Shown: positions 10,601 through 21,244, counted from the first letter of the stretch. The stretch: DNA of 64,000 nucleotides from Mesorhabditis belari (GCA_958450365.1 CAUEEP010000729.1:1142501-1206500), one strand, 5' to 3'. Notes: generated by a model from the sequence alone, not told the origin. Numbers and translations are program-made.

Positions 10601-13600
10601 TGATAGAAAATGCTTCAGTGCTCAATAATGAATAGCTTCAGTCAATTGCGCGACCTCGAAAACCCTCGAAAACAAGTTTATAGCTGAAAAACAGGTAGAC
10701 AATCTTTTGGGAAAAATCTCTGCCTTAAATTTGGCTTTATTTGGCTTTATTTGGCTTTATTTGGCTTTATTTTGGTTCAAAATCTTCTAGTCGAACACTT
10801 CTAGGCTCGAAGAAAGCTCGAAGAAAGCCTCGAAGTCATAGCTCTTCTGTTAAGCTAAAGGTCACAGCTTCGACCCCTGCTGGTGCAAAAATTTTTCCTT
10901 TTTCCTCAAGAAGCAGCCACAAATTGTCAGATCAGGCGAAAATCCAGACTTGAGTCCAGCCATTTTCCTACATCCGAATCATCATTTCTCACCTGTGCTG
11001 GGCTCCACTCGATTTCGATGGGCGGTGGAATAGGCGATCCTTGGCGTGACGGGTACTCTTCCTCGAAATGCAAATTATGCGGCTCCTCTTCTTCAAAAGA
11101 GATTTGTACCTAGAAGTTTGTAATGTTTAAGAAAACAGGATTCAGGATAGGATTTCTAGAGGTAATCTTACTGATTCTAGAAATTCTCTCGAAAATTGGA
11201 TCTCTCCAAATTAGAATTGAGCTAATTGTAAGCGGAAAATAAAAGAAAAGAAAATTTCTGGAGTCAGCAAATGGGAAAAACGGGAAATTCACTTTGGTCA
11301 CGCAGTCGAGTGAAAAGAAAAGAAGAAAATGGGAAATGAAGGAGAAAGAATCAGATGAATGCGAATGGAAAAGATTCGGCTTCATTTAGAGGAGGCGATT
11401 GTAGACAAAAGTTCAGGAAAGCTGGGAAAAGTCATCAATCACTACAAGATTTCGCCAATCCAAGCCTTCTAGTGCATCAGAATTGCTCAATTGGCCATGA
11501 ATTGTCCAAGCTGGATATCATTTTAATTAATCTAAGCGTTAAATACCCAAATCCCCCACAAATTGGATACCGCCAAATTGGCGCGAGAAGAATAGAGGAA
11601 TCCAAGCCTTCTAGTGCATCGAGATTGCTCAATTCCCATCAAAATGCCCAATCTGGATATCACTTTAATTGATCTAAGCGTTAAATACCCGAATTCCCCA
11701 CAAATTGGATACAGTCAAATTGGTGTTTACAAGAAGGGATGAATTCAAGCCTTCTAGTGCATCAGAATTGCTCAATTCCCATTAAAATGTCTAATCTGGA
11801 TATCACTTTAATCGATTTAAACGTTAAACACCCGAATTCCCCATAAATTGGTTACAGTCAAACTGGCGCTTAGAAGATTGGAGCAATCCAAGCCTTCTAC
11901 TGCATCGAGATTGCTCAATTCTCATCAAAATGCCCAATCTGGATATCACTTTAATTGATCTAATCGTTAGATACCCGAATTCTCTATAAGTTAGTTACAG
12001 TCAATCTGGCATTTACAAGAATGGAGAAATCCTAGCCTTCTAGTGCATCAGAATTGCTCAATTTCCATCAAAATGGCCAATCTGGATATCACTCGAGTTG
12101 ACCGAAACGGTGAATTCTCTACAAATTACAAAGACAAACTAATAACAATTTCTGAGCAAAAACCCAAACGTTCATGAAAATTTGATGATTCTATCGGGGA
12201 AAATTGCTGAAATTCCTCTGAAATTTGATCTCTTTATGTTTTTTTGAGCCAATTTTCCCCGCGCAAAATAGTTATTTGGTTTTTGGGGAGGTTTCCGTTA
12301 AAATTTCATTTTCTCACAGGTTGTTCTCGGTGATTTTTTCATGTTCAAGATCTTATTTCTATCAAATTTCATTTTTATTTTTTCAAATTTCATTTCTATT
12401 CAAAAATCCTGAAAAGTTGGTACATTGAGGGATTAAAAAAATTTGAATTGGATAGACTTTTCTTTTGGGGGTTTGCAAAGTTTCTTTTATAGGTTAAAAA
12501 AAGAATTTTTTGGCTACATTGAGCCAATTTTTAGGGAAATATTGATTTCAAGAAAATGAAGGAATTTAAAAAATAAATAGAGAACAGATTTTCGAGATTT
12601 CGATTGGCATACTAGTTTAGGCTTAGGCTTGGGCATAGGCTTGGTCTTAGGCTTAGGCTTAGGCTAAGGCTTAGGCTTAGGCTTGGGCATAGGCTTGGGT
12701 ATAGGCTTAGGCTTAGGCTAAGGCTTGGGCTTAGGCTTGGGCATAGGCTTGGGTATAGGCTTAGGCTTAGCTTAGGCTTGGGCTTAGGCTTAGGCATAGG
12801 CTTGGGCATAGGCTTGGGTATAGGCTTAGGCTTAGGCTTAGGCTTGGGCTTAGGCTTGGGCATAGGCTTGGACAGAGGCTTGGGCATAGTCTTGGTCTTA
12901 GGCTTAGGCTTGGGCATAGGCTTGGGCCTAGGCTTGGGCATAGGCTTAGGCTTAGGCTTAGGCTTGGGCTTGGGCTCAGGCTTGGACTAAGTGCGAGGCG
13001 CTAGCCGCTAGCCTTCGCACTAAGTCTATTTGGGTTTGGGCTAACCGCCCATTTTCTAGATCTAGGCCAGTTCCCGGAGCTCAGTTAGGCTAAGGCTTGG
13101 ACTTTGGGGGGGCTGCGCTAGCGCCACAAGCTGTAGGTTTGGGTGGGGGACCCCCATTTTTTTGGCCGGCTTAGGCTTAGGCTTGGGCTTGGACTTAGGC
13201 TTAGGCTTGGGCTTGGACTTAGGCTCAGGGTTAGGCTGAACCTTCATTCTCTGGAACTCTGCCAGTTCCCGGAGCTAAGGGACACCTGATAGCCCTTGTG
13301 CTTTGGAACCCAAGGGGAGTATGCTTGCTAAATTAAGCTTAGACTTAGACTTAAGCCTAGGGCTTAGGTTTGGCTCAAGTACAGGTCCTGTACTTTACTT
13401 GAGCCTAGCTTTATAAGTACAGCCTGATCAAGACCCGGGTTTATCAGAAAGAACTTTAGAATACAGAAAATCTGATTTAGAAAATTTAAAACTGGAAAAG
13501 CTCGTTCAGAGCTGGGTCAAGAGCTGGTTTCTAGTCAAAATCTTGTAAAACGAAGCCAGGGAAACATTTGAAACATTTTTATTTTGAAAGATTTGAGATT

Positions 13601-16600
13601 TTTGAAGGTTTAAAAGATTTTTGTCGATTTCTATTGAATCTATTCACTTTTTTATATCTTTTTATCTTTTCTCAGACAAAAGAATGGATAGTTTAGATAA
13701 AATGAAGAAAAGATGACGGGAAAAGGAAAGATTTAATATATTTTAGAAGTGTAAAAGTTGTTTGGAATGAGAAAGAAACGAAAAAACGACAGAAAAACGA
13801 AAAAAATGAAATTTTTCAATGAAACAGAACAGAAAACTTGTAAATTTCAATTTCTAAATCTTGTTTTTCAAAAAAAACAAAGAATTCAGTAAGAAAGCCA
13901 ATTATTTTCAGTTGGGAAATCCAATTGGAGAGATTGAGAAAGAGAAATGGCATGTCTTTGGGCAATTTGTCCGATGAAGTGAATAACAAGAAAGCACAGC
14001 ATAATCCGGATGGGAAAACGGGGAAAAGAGAGAAGAAAACGGGAGAACTTAGACTTTTCATGGAACTCTATCATTTTCTTGTAGTAATATCGCAAGAAAG
14101 TTAAGAATTCAATGCACCAGAATAACAGAAACAAGACAAGAGAAACAAGGTTACAAAAGTTGGAACTTGAGTAGCACAAAAAGCTTTGCCTGGACTCGAA
14201 CCAGAGACCTTCCACTTACCAGTCAACTGTGCTAACCACTACACCACAGGGCTCTTTTGACCCCCACTTCCGAGGGAGTTAAGTACAAAGTCCTTTGACA
14301 AATTTTGAATTTGAATGCTTTCGGCTAATCTCATCTCAATCGCTCTCTAGTAGACAAAATTTGCCCCCTCCACCGTGCCGCCATAGCTCAGTCGGTTAGA
14401 GCATTGGTCTAATAAGCCAAAGGCCGCAGGTTCGACCCCTGCTGGCGGCAAATGCTTTTGTTTTTCAAGACTTTTTTTACTCACAATATTACTGACAATA
14501 TCTATAGTTTTAAGCCTATTTTTCTATAGAATGATAGCCTCAAAAATCATCTCAAACCTCGGGTATTTTGAATCGTATCTGCCTTGGGCTTCTCCTTTGC
14601 GGGGGACTGCCTCCACCTCCATCCACTTTCAATTGAGCCCATCTACATAATGAATATTTATATGAATATTGGGTAGCTTTTAGGAGGAGTCGTTTTTACG
14701 TACCCATCCTCATCGAGATCTGGCGGAAGAACGGGAGAGGCGAGGATTGTTTTGCGACTTCTGCGTGGCGACGAGCGGAATGTGAACGATCCGCGGCGCT
14801 GAAGCGGATTGAATTCAGGCGTTGTTGAGAGATATGCTAATTTTCCCAGGCTTCATTTCAAGTTTAATTCTATATTCTACAGTAAAGTCTAAGCCTAAAC
14901 CTGAGCCTGAGCCTAAGCTGAGCCTGAGCCTGAGCCTAAGCCTGAGCATCGGGGCTGATCTTCTGACCAAATTTCTGGTCCTGAAGGATCAGTCTTGCTG
15001 CGCATTAATCTCTAAGTCAAAGAAGAAGATTCAATCTTCATCTTTGCATATAGATAAACGCAGAGCTTAATGTAAATCAATAGCTATTTCTGACTACAAA
15101 ATTCACCAAATAACTATACAGCGACAAATACAGCGACAACCCTTTGAAAAACTATCTACCAAATGTGTACCGAAAAGGAACCAAATCTGTAGAGAAAAGG
15201 AACCAAATCTGTACCGAAAAAGAGCCAAATCTGTACTCAAAGGGATCCGATAGTCCGGTCAAGATTTCCTTACATCAATGGCTTCTTGAATCCCTGGAGC
15301 GGCTCCTTCAAAGAATTCTTCAAAGTCAGGCGTTGATTGGCTAACATTTTGATAGGAACAAGAGGGAGTCTCTTGTAGAGCTGACAGTGATTCCACGTGA
15401 CGAGGATTGCCTAAAAATGAAAGGAATTCTGTTTGGTTTTCTCTTTTTGTTTGTTGTTCTCTTATTATTCTTCAATTTTAGCTATTTTAGCTATTTTAGC
15501 TATCTCTGGATGTCACAATGGTTGAATTTGGATGTAGATAAGCTGAAGATCAGCTAAAGATAACCTGAAGATAAGCTGAAGAAAAGCTGAAGATCAGTAA
15601 AGCTCAGTAAATCAGTAAAACTTTGTGCTTCTCACCCTGTGGTTGTTCTTTCTTTTAAAAACTTAAACTAAAAGCTAAAAATACTTGAAATGAGGAAAAG
15701 ATTGTAAGCGGAAAGTCAAAAAGATTTTTTCAAAAGAAAAAGATGAATTTTTCTTGAGTGATGACCGGGAAAAGGCTAAAAAAATCAAAAAATCAACTGC
15801 AAGAAACGGCTTTTCACCGCAATACGAAATTTGAGACAAAAAGAGGAAAAGTGAAGGATTGACGCAGAAAAGACTTCGCTGAGATTGGCCGGTGACAGGA
15901 GGAAATTTTGAAATGAAAGGAAAAGGAAAAGAAAACTCATTTCTGAGTGAACAGGCTTTGGCGAACTTTTTTGAGGTTTTACAAGTAAGATGAAGATTTT
16001 GAAAGTATCGATTGGGTTTGAAACGCAAGCTTTCTGGCACACCGACCTTTGGATTTCAGAATTAAGGTATGCCAGTAGCCTGTGCGTTTCTACTTTTTCT
16101 TTGTACTTGCCAGAGCGTTAAGAGCTCTACTTGAACAAAGGCTATTTTAAAGAAAGGCTATTTTCGGTAAACTGGATATAAAAGATTTGGGAAAAACGAA
16201 TTTTAGAGAAAATATTGATCTGCTTGTGTAATCCATTAGATTCTTATTGGTTGATTTTCAATTTTAGACTCATAACGACTAAAATAGACTCATAACCAAA
16301 AAAAACTGTCGGTTCTTTTTTGCCGCCAGCAATTTAAGGTTTTTCTCAGCTATTTTGATCTAATACAGTTCCAATACGGTTCCAATACGGTTCCAATAGG
16401 GTTCCAATACGGTTCCTATTTTGATCTAATACAGTTCCAATACAGTTCCAATACAGTTCCAATACGGTTCCTCAGCACTAACCCTTCTATATTGACTATC
16501 ATTCGATTCAAAATAAAATTGCGCATCGAATAATACCAAAATCAACTCAAAATATAATATCCACGTAAAGCTGTTGGCTAAAAACCGAAACCCCGCCGGA

Positions 16601-17448
16601 TTTAACCTTTTGCCTCATAACTTTGCATGGATTTTATATTTTAAGTTGTTTTTGGTATCATTCGATGCGCGATTTCATTCTGTATCAAATGAGAGTGAAA
16701 ATAGACAATATAGAAGAGTTACTGCTGAGGAAAAGACGAAAAACCGAAAAACAGCAAAAGAACCGACAGATGTTTTCGTTATAAGGCTAGTAGTGAGGAT
16801 TTATTATGAAAATGGCGATATAAGTGAAAATGAGCTGGGTAAATGAAGAAGAACGCAGAACGCCTAAAAAGAGAAGAAACAAAATAAAATTCATTGAAAA
16901 AGAAGCAAAAAAAAAAGAAAAGTCAATGAAAACTTTATAAAAAGAATTCCTGCGCAAAAAGGGGAAATGAAATGGCGGAAAATGAGGAGGAGGGGGGGGG
17001 GGGGTTACGGTATCTGTCTGTCTTTCTGTCTGTCTTTCTGTCGGCCTTACTGTACGGGCATTTTTCAGCCGTATTTTGACCAATATTTCATTTTAAGTTG
17101 TTTTTGGTGTCATTCGATGCGTAATTTCATTCTTCATCAAATGCTCGTTAAAATAGTCAATATAGAAGAGTTACCGCTGAGCAAAAAGACGAAAAACCGA
17201 AATTTCTAAAAGCCAAAAGAACCGACAAATGTTTTTTTCAGACTTTTAAAGGCTATTTTGTTTATTTTTTGTTAGACTATTAGATTAAGAGACTTTCTAG
17301 ACCTGAGACTTTCTAGATCTGCCATTTGTGCCATTTTTTCGCTTTTTTTACCTCTACCATTTCTATCGATATGATCCCTCGAGCCAACCATAGCACTTCG
17401 CCATTTCCGAAGAGTGTGCGTTTTTCGATCACGCAACCACTGCCATAC
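7681..17448 (-). CDS. Unidentified multi-exon protein, serine-rich and charged; both ends missing
   Basis: Exons on the minus strand: 17352-17448 ([18 protein letters not shown]...), 15274-15410, about 14704-14836, 14558-14642, 10993-11109, 9793-9867 and 7681-7809. All have GT donors and pyrimidine-AG acceptors. Phases agree across every join except 15274 to 14836, where an exon or the acceptor is missing. The peptide is low-complexity: proline- and serine-rich stretches ([30 protein letters not shown]), acidic clusters and basic pieces, as in the cytoplasmic tail of a channel or scaffold. I do not recognise the family. Start and stop were not found. Introns hold tRNA-like repeats, telomere-like arrays and a MITE. 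At 17352-17448 a second frame is also open, so the reading there is chosen by phase with the next exon. Confidence 0.6.
8195..8275 (-). pseudogene. tRNA-like sequence (SINE head)
   Basis: The reverse complement has an A-box-like segment (GTGGTGCAATCGGGAG) and a good T-arm (CCGGGTTCGACTCCCGG), but the acceptor strands do not pair and no proper anticodon stem forms. It starts a tRNA-derived repeat that runs to about 8760. Confidence 0.65.
8276..8760. repeat. tRNA-derived repeat with GTTCCCGGAGCTAAGG block
   Basis: A second T-arm-like piece lies at 8367-8380. A CTGT/CTTT microsatellite fills 8400-8495. Then comes a block with GGAACCCAAAGGGAGTATGC and GCTCCCGATTGGGCCACG. The same block recurs at 13260-13325 and in part at 13060-13085. 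Confidence 0.6.
8794..9318. mobile_element. 525-bp mariner-end MITE
   Basis: Perfect 29-bp inverted ends beginning TATTGGGTTGGGGAGAATG, with TA at both borders, match the mariner-type end TATTGGGTTGG. No transposase frame inside. Confidence 0.85.
9360..9550. repeat. 20-bp minisatellite TAGAGCTTCTAGAAGCTGTG
   Basis: About nine diverged copies; the central ones contain the palindrome CTTCTAGAAG. Confidence 0.85.
9680..9735. repeat. AGAATTGG short tandem repeat
   Basis: Five to six units of about 9 bp, directly downstream of the 9793-9867 exon of the unidentified minus-strand gene. Confidence 0.8.
10088..10162 (-). pseudogene. tRNA-Thr-like, left half of a divergent tRNA cassette
   Basis: Reverse complement: A-box GGTGTAATGGTTAGCAC, loop CCAGTAA (AGT in the anticodon place, C instead of U at position 33), B-box GGGTTCGAGTCCC. 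The acceptor stem pairs only in part. About 108 bp of conserved spacer separates it from a tRNA-Ile-like sequence facing the other way. Confidence 0.6.
10270..10354 (+). pseudogene. tRNA-Ile-like, broken
   Basis: Starts GCCCTTATGGCTCAGTCGG and ends with the tRNA-Ile T-arm (GCAGGTTCGACC), but the anticodon region carries an inserted second copy of CAGTCGGTTAG, so the cloverleaf is destroyed. Right half of the cassette seen intact at 14190-14450. Confidence 0.65.
10400..10455. repeat. TTACTTATTAC short tandem repeat
   Basis: About five irregular units. The rest of 10456-10990 holds a TTTGGCTTTA repeat (10733-10775) and a decayed tRNA-like stretch near 10830-10885. Confidence 0.75.
11460..12110. 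repeat. 142-bp tandem satellite, second locus
   Basis: Marker CTTCTAGTGCATC recurs at about 11467, 11609, 11750, 11893 (as CTTCTACTGCATC) and 12035, spacing 141-143 bp. Same family and orientation as 6250-7345. It lies in an intron of the unidentified minus-strand gene. Confidence 0.9.
12111..12610. other. AT-rich sequence without recognised features
   Basis: No exon, repeat family or RNA gene recognised. It lies within an intron of the flanking minus-strand gene. Confidence 0.4.
12614..12992. repeat. Interstitial telomere-like array (TTAGGC variants)
   Basis: About 63 hexamers in near-unbroken 6-bp phase, mostly TTAGGC with TTGGGC, ATAGGC and a few TAAGGC or TTGGTC variants. TTAGGC is the canonical nematode telomere repeat. 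The PKPKP- and GLGLG-rich frames over it are artefacts. Confidence 0.85.
13080..13400. repeat. Further telomere-like hexamers mixed with tRNA-derived block
   Basis: Short TTAGGC/TTGGGC runs at 13083-13100, 13168-13233 and 13330-13375 flank a copy of the GTTCCCGGAGCTAAGG block (13260-13325). Looks like decayed continuation of the main array. Confidence 0.7.
13401..14185. other. Intronic AT-rich sequence
   Basis: No supported exon. Minus-strand open frames at 13816-14215 lack conserved motifs and usable splice sites. Confidence 0.4.
14185..14258 (-). pseudogene. tRNA-Thr-like, left half of the divergent cassette
   Basis: Reverse complement: GGTGTAGTGGTTAGCAC (A-box), CTGGTAA loop (GGT, Thr, with U33), GGTTCGAGTCC (B-box). 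The anticodon stem is weak and the acceptor stem mismatched. Divergently oriented to the intact tRNA-Ile at 14377. Confidence 0.6.
14377..14450 (+). tRNA. tRNA-Ile (AAT)
   Basis: All stems close: GCCGCCA pairs with TGGCGGC, D-stem GCTC/GAGC, anticodon stem TTGGT/GCCAA around loop CTAATAA (anticodon AAT), T-stem GCAGG/CCTGC. 74 nt with A discriminator and no intron. Internal A- and B-boxes intact, so likely functional. Confidence 0.9.
14882..14950. repeat. Telomere-like hexamers, reverse orientation
   Basis: Runs of GCCTAA/GCCTGA units, the complement of TTAGGC, immediately upstream of the 14704-14836 exon on the minus strand. Confidence 0.7.
15530..15615. repeat. Short AGCTGAAGATA tandem repeat
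   Basis: Six or so irregular 11-bp units inside an intron. Bases 15616-16365 hold no supported feature; the minus-strand frame at 15675-16040 lacks motifs. Confidence 0.7.
16370..16470. repeat. GTTCCAATACG minisatellite
   Basis: About eight units of GTTCCAATACG with TATTTTGATCTAATAC spacers. The same unit is found at 4615-4665, 23884-24075 (as CCATATTGGAA) and 59950-60115. Confidence 0.85.
16470..16731. mobile_element. 262-bp MITE (family R2)
   Basis: About 95-bp arms (16470-16566 and 16630-16731) are reverse complements, with outer ends CCTCAGCACTAACCCTTCTA and TAGAAGAGTTACTGCTGAGG. Half copies occur at 17085-17190 and 62510-62592. Confidence 0.75.
16960..17200. repeat. R1-like microsatellite joined to an R2 half copy
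   Basis: GAAATGGCGGAAAATG, a G-run and TCTGTCTGTCTTTC are followed by CTGTACGGGCATTTTTCAGC and the right arm of R2. The same junction is repeated at 62385-62592, so this is one mobile unit. Confidence 0.65.
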
Positions 17449-17689
17449 CTGAAATGGGGGAAATCTTAAGAACAATGCGCCAGGAAATGTTTGTTTCTAG
17501 TTTTATATCCACAGTACATCAGAAAATCGTTTACCTTTTGCATGTCAAGCTTTTTTTCTCATCAGAGAAGCCGAGGAGAGTCTAAATGCAAATTAGCGAA
17601 TGAATACTTTATTTTAAAGTACTCTGAATGGATTACTGTAGAAAGTTATGCAATAAAATGAGACATTTGAGGATTTGATCGGATATTTG

Positions 17690-18220
17690 ACCCGCGCTTG
17701 GCCCCTTTTCCCATTTCCATAACTTTGAGCTTAAATTTCTTGGGGTTGAACTGTTGAATTAAAATCTTTTTAGATTTCATTAGATGCGCGAAGACTTTAG
17801 CTATCGATTGATATAAAAACTATTAAAGTTGGATGAAAGGGGATCAAGAAATTTGAGCTTAAAGTTATGGCAATGGAAAAAGGGGACGGGGCGCGTATAT
17901 AAGCTTCGTTGCTCCAATTTTCATTCAATTTTAATAGTTTTTATATCAATCGATAGCTAAAGACGTGGCGCATCTAATGATATTAAAAAGATTTGAATTC
18001 AACAGCTAAACACGAAGAAATTTGAGCTCAAAGTTATGGAAATGGGAAAAGGGGGCGGGGCGCGTATATAAGCTCCGTTGCTCCAATTTTCATCCAATTT
18101 CAATAGTTTTTATATCAATCGATAGCTAAAGACGTGGCGCATCTAATGATATTAAAAGGATTTGAATTCAACAGCTAAACACGAAGAAATTTGAGCTTAA
18201 AGTTATGGAAATGAGGAAAA
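17690..18220. repeat. Foldback of about 175-bp units
   Basis: Two direct copies (17885-18060, 18062-18225) share GGGGCGCGTATATAAGC and TATATCAATCGATAGCTAAA; a third copy at 17690-17870 is inverted. The GTATATAAGC string resembles a TATA box, but no exon follows. Confidence 0.7.
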
Positions 18221-18225
18221 GTGGT

Positions 18226-19370
18226 GGAGCGTTTAATAAAATGATAAATGCGTTTAAAAGTAGCCAATAAAATTAGATAGAAAGAAAGAATAAGTTTATT
18301 TTTGAAGATAAATGAATGATTTTTGAAGAATAAATGATTTTCTTACTGCATAAGAAATTTTATATCAAGATGACAAAAAGAGGAAAAATTTTTAAATGGA
18401 TGGGTTCTTTTTGAGAGATCGGATGAGGAGTTGCGTGTCTTTCTTTTCTTTTTCTTTTCTTTCTTGTCTTTCTTGTCTTTTTCTTGTCTTTTTCTTGTCT
18501 TTTTCTTCTTTTCACATAGATTTAAGTCATTTGTCGCTTTTTTTTCACCTTTCTTTGAGATATTGTCCATTTTTAAGGTGAAAAAGTCACTAATCTATGG
18601 GTTTTTGAAAAGATTTGTAAAGGAATTTCACTGAAATTTGTAGGGTTTTTAGTTTCCGATGGAATTTCTTGAAATTTCTAGAAATTTCTTGAAATTTCTT
18701 GAAATCTACAGCTTTTGGAACTGTTTAGACAAACAAAAATCACTTTTAAATATGCAAATCAGCTTTGAAACTTTGAAAACGATCGTTAGAACGTTATTAA
18801 AACGTAAAACGTTCTTTTTTATTGTTCTTTTTTTTTTGTTTTAAGCTTTCTTTAGGTAGAGGAAAGCAATTTTGAGCTGAAAAAGAATTTTGAGCTGAAA
18901 ATATCTCTAAAATAGAAGATATAGAAGAGAATAAAAGCAAAAAAATAGAAGAAAAGTCACAAAGGAAAGATTTTGCAAAAGTGATAGAGAAGAAATCGAT
19001 CAAAAAAAACCGCTTGAAAAGGCGATTGAACTAAAATTTCATTTAAAATGAAAAGAAATACAAAAAGATATCATTCTGAATTCGGAAACAGCAAATTTTA
19101 TGGACTTTATGTGAACATCTAACAAAAATAGAGCTCAAAAACAAGAAACGAATAAAATGAATGCTTAAAAAAAAGAATTTTTCCCTATCACCATTTAGAA
19201 TGTACAAGATCAGCTCTTTTTTTTTTGTACTTTAGCTTGAAATAGGTTTAATTTTGAATAGCTTAAAGCTATATTACAATATAAAATGCTAAAGAAGGGT
19301 TATTTTAATCAAAAAAAGGTCTTTTTCTATCTTATTCCAATGTAATTTGGGTTAAAAAAAGGGAATTTCC
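18226..19370. other. AT-rich intergenic sequence
   Basis: Contains a TTTTTCTTGTC tract (18440-18515) and a GAAATTTCTT tract (18660-18705). No gene recognised. Confidence 0.4.
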
Positions 19371-19965
19371 GGGAAGGGGATCGAACCAGATTGCTTCAGA
19401 GTGATAGTCACCAGCTTTGGCAATGCACCACGTTGCTGTTTTGGTCATTTGGGAGAAATGGGCTCAAGTGGGCGAGGGGACAACGGCACCGGACGAAAGC
19501 CAGAATGATTTGAAGCCAGCCGTCCTCTGGAGACTATCTATCGGGACGATGTGCCAGAAAGGGAGCGATTAGAGGGCAGCACGAAGCACGCACAAAGAAC
19601 ACCCTCATTGACCGTCGAACTCCATAATGATTTGAAGCCAAGAGGCTTCTCGAGACTATCTATCGGGGCGATGTGCCAGAAAGGGAGCGATTAGAGGGCA
19701 GCACGAAGCACGCACAAAGAACACCCTCATTGACCGTCGAACTCCATCATGATTTGAAGCCAAGAGGCTTCTCGAGACTATCTATCGGGACGATGTGCCA
19801 GAAAGGGAGCGATTACATCGTAGCACGAAGAACGCACAAAGAACACTCTGCTCTTCTCTCTTTTTCTTTTGTAACTGGCTTAAAAAGAAGATATTTCGAT
19901 GTAAATTTTTACCCAAGGGTTTTCGAGGTCGGAGAATCGATTGGCTATATTCATTTTATTAAGTT
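19371..19965. repeat. tRNA-headed SINE-like unit (family A) with 123-bp internal duplication
   Basis: 19371-19440 is tRNA-like on the minus strand (GGTGCATTGCCAAAG; T-arm GGTTCGATCCCC). A body contains CTATCTATCGGGACGATG and GTGCCAGAAAGGGAGCGATT, present three times at 123-bp steps (19525, 19648, 19770). The tail contains GCTTAAAAAGAAGATATTTC and GGGTTTTCGAGGTCGGAGAA. Other copies: 24895-25290 (inverted), 26215-26400 (inverted, partial), 29640-29995 and 30085-30480. Confidence 0.7.
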
Positions 19966-20524
19966 TGATATCTTTCAAGTCCTTTTTTTCATTTTTAGAA
20001 CCATATCAAAATCTTCTACTATTTCTAGACAATAAATCTTCATTCAAAAGTATATTTTACTGGAAAATGAAGAATTCAGTGTGCCAGAAAGGGTACTTTT
20101 ACAAACTTTAGCTCAAAGAGCTCAAAGTGCATTCAAAAGCCCAAGTTTATGGAAACTATTGGGCAAATTGTTGTAATTCTATCGAATCCAAAGAAATTTC
20201 AATGTGAAAACTTGAAAAATGATAATGATTTCAGCAAAAAAAAAAAAGAATATCGAGAAAATATTGAGTCAATGAAATCGTTTAAAAAGTGTTATTGGGG
20301 GTGAAATGGGGAGGGGGAAGATTCCTCAAAACTATTACACAAAGAAGGAGAAGGGGACAATTGGGGATTGGGCAACTCGTCATTCGGCTATGAACACTCA
20401 AACAGTTGAGGGAATGGGTAACAATATGGCTTTCCAATGAGTAAAGTCTTTCTTAAAACACGTCTACTTTCTCATTAGCGAATTTTGTCTTTAATTTTTA
20501 CCTAATCTAGAAAAAAACTTGGTC

Positions 20525-21085
20525 TGAAAGCCAGCTAGCCAGCCAGCCAGCTAGATAGCCAGCTAGCCAGCTAGACAGCTAGACAGCCAGCTAGCCAGCC
20601 AGCCAGCTAGATAGCCAGCTAGCCAGCTAGACAGCTGACAGCTAGACAGCCAGCTAGCCAGCCAGCTAGCCAGCTAGATAGCCAGCTAGCCAGCTAGACA
20701 GCTAGACAGCTAGACAGCCAGCCAGCTAGATAGCCAGACAGCTAGCCAGCCAGCCAGCCAAGCCAGCCAGTTAGCCAGCTAGCCAGTTAGCCAGTTAGCC
20801 AAGCCAACCAGCTAGCCAGCTAGCCAAGCCAGCCAGCTAGCCAAGCCAGCCAGCTAGCCAAGCCAACCAGCTAGCCAGCTAGCCAAACCAGCCAGCTAGC
20901 CAAGCCAGCCAGCTAGCCAAGCCAACCAGCTAGCCAAGCCAACCAGCTAGCCAAGCCAACCAGCTAGCCAAGCCAACCAGCTAGCCAAGCCACCCAGCTA
21001 GCCAAGCCACCCAGCTAGCCAGCTAGCCAAGCCACCCAGCTAGCCAGCTAGCCAAGCCAACCAGCTAGCCAAGCCAACCACCCAA
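20525..21085. repeat. GCCAGCTAGCCA tandem array, 560 bp
   Basis: Tetranucleotide-like CAGC/TAGC/CAGA units grade into a GCTAGCCAAGCCAACCA unit. GCTAGC palindromes recur throughout. Confidence 0.9.
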
Positions 21086-21244
21086 GCAAACGAAACGCCT
21101 TTCTAGCACAATGAATTCTTTATCTAGCCTAGCAAATTAGCTAGCCCAGATGTTAACCTAAGAAGTTCAAGAAGTTAAAGTTTCAATCGGAAGTTAAAAG
21201 CCAGGTGAAACCGATCCTTTTATAGCCAATCCTTTTATTGGTTG

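Noticed and set aside
12612..12990. KPKPKP and GLGLGLG ORFs
   Set aside because: Translations of TTAGGC-type hexamers.
17352..17448. Second open frame ([19 protein letters not shown]) joined to a possible exon at 17540-17595
   Set aside because: Attractive, but its phase does not carry into the 15274-15410 reading that fits the later exons; kept only as an alternative.
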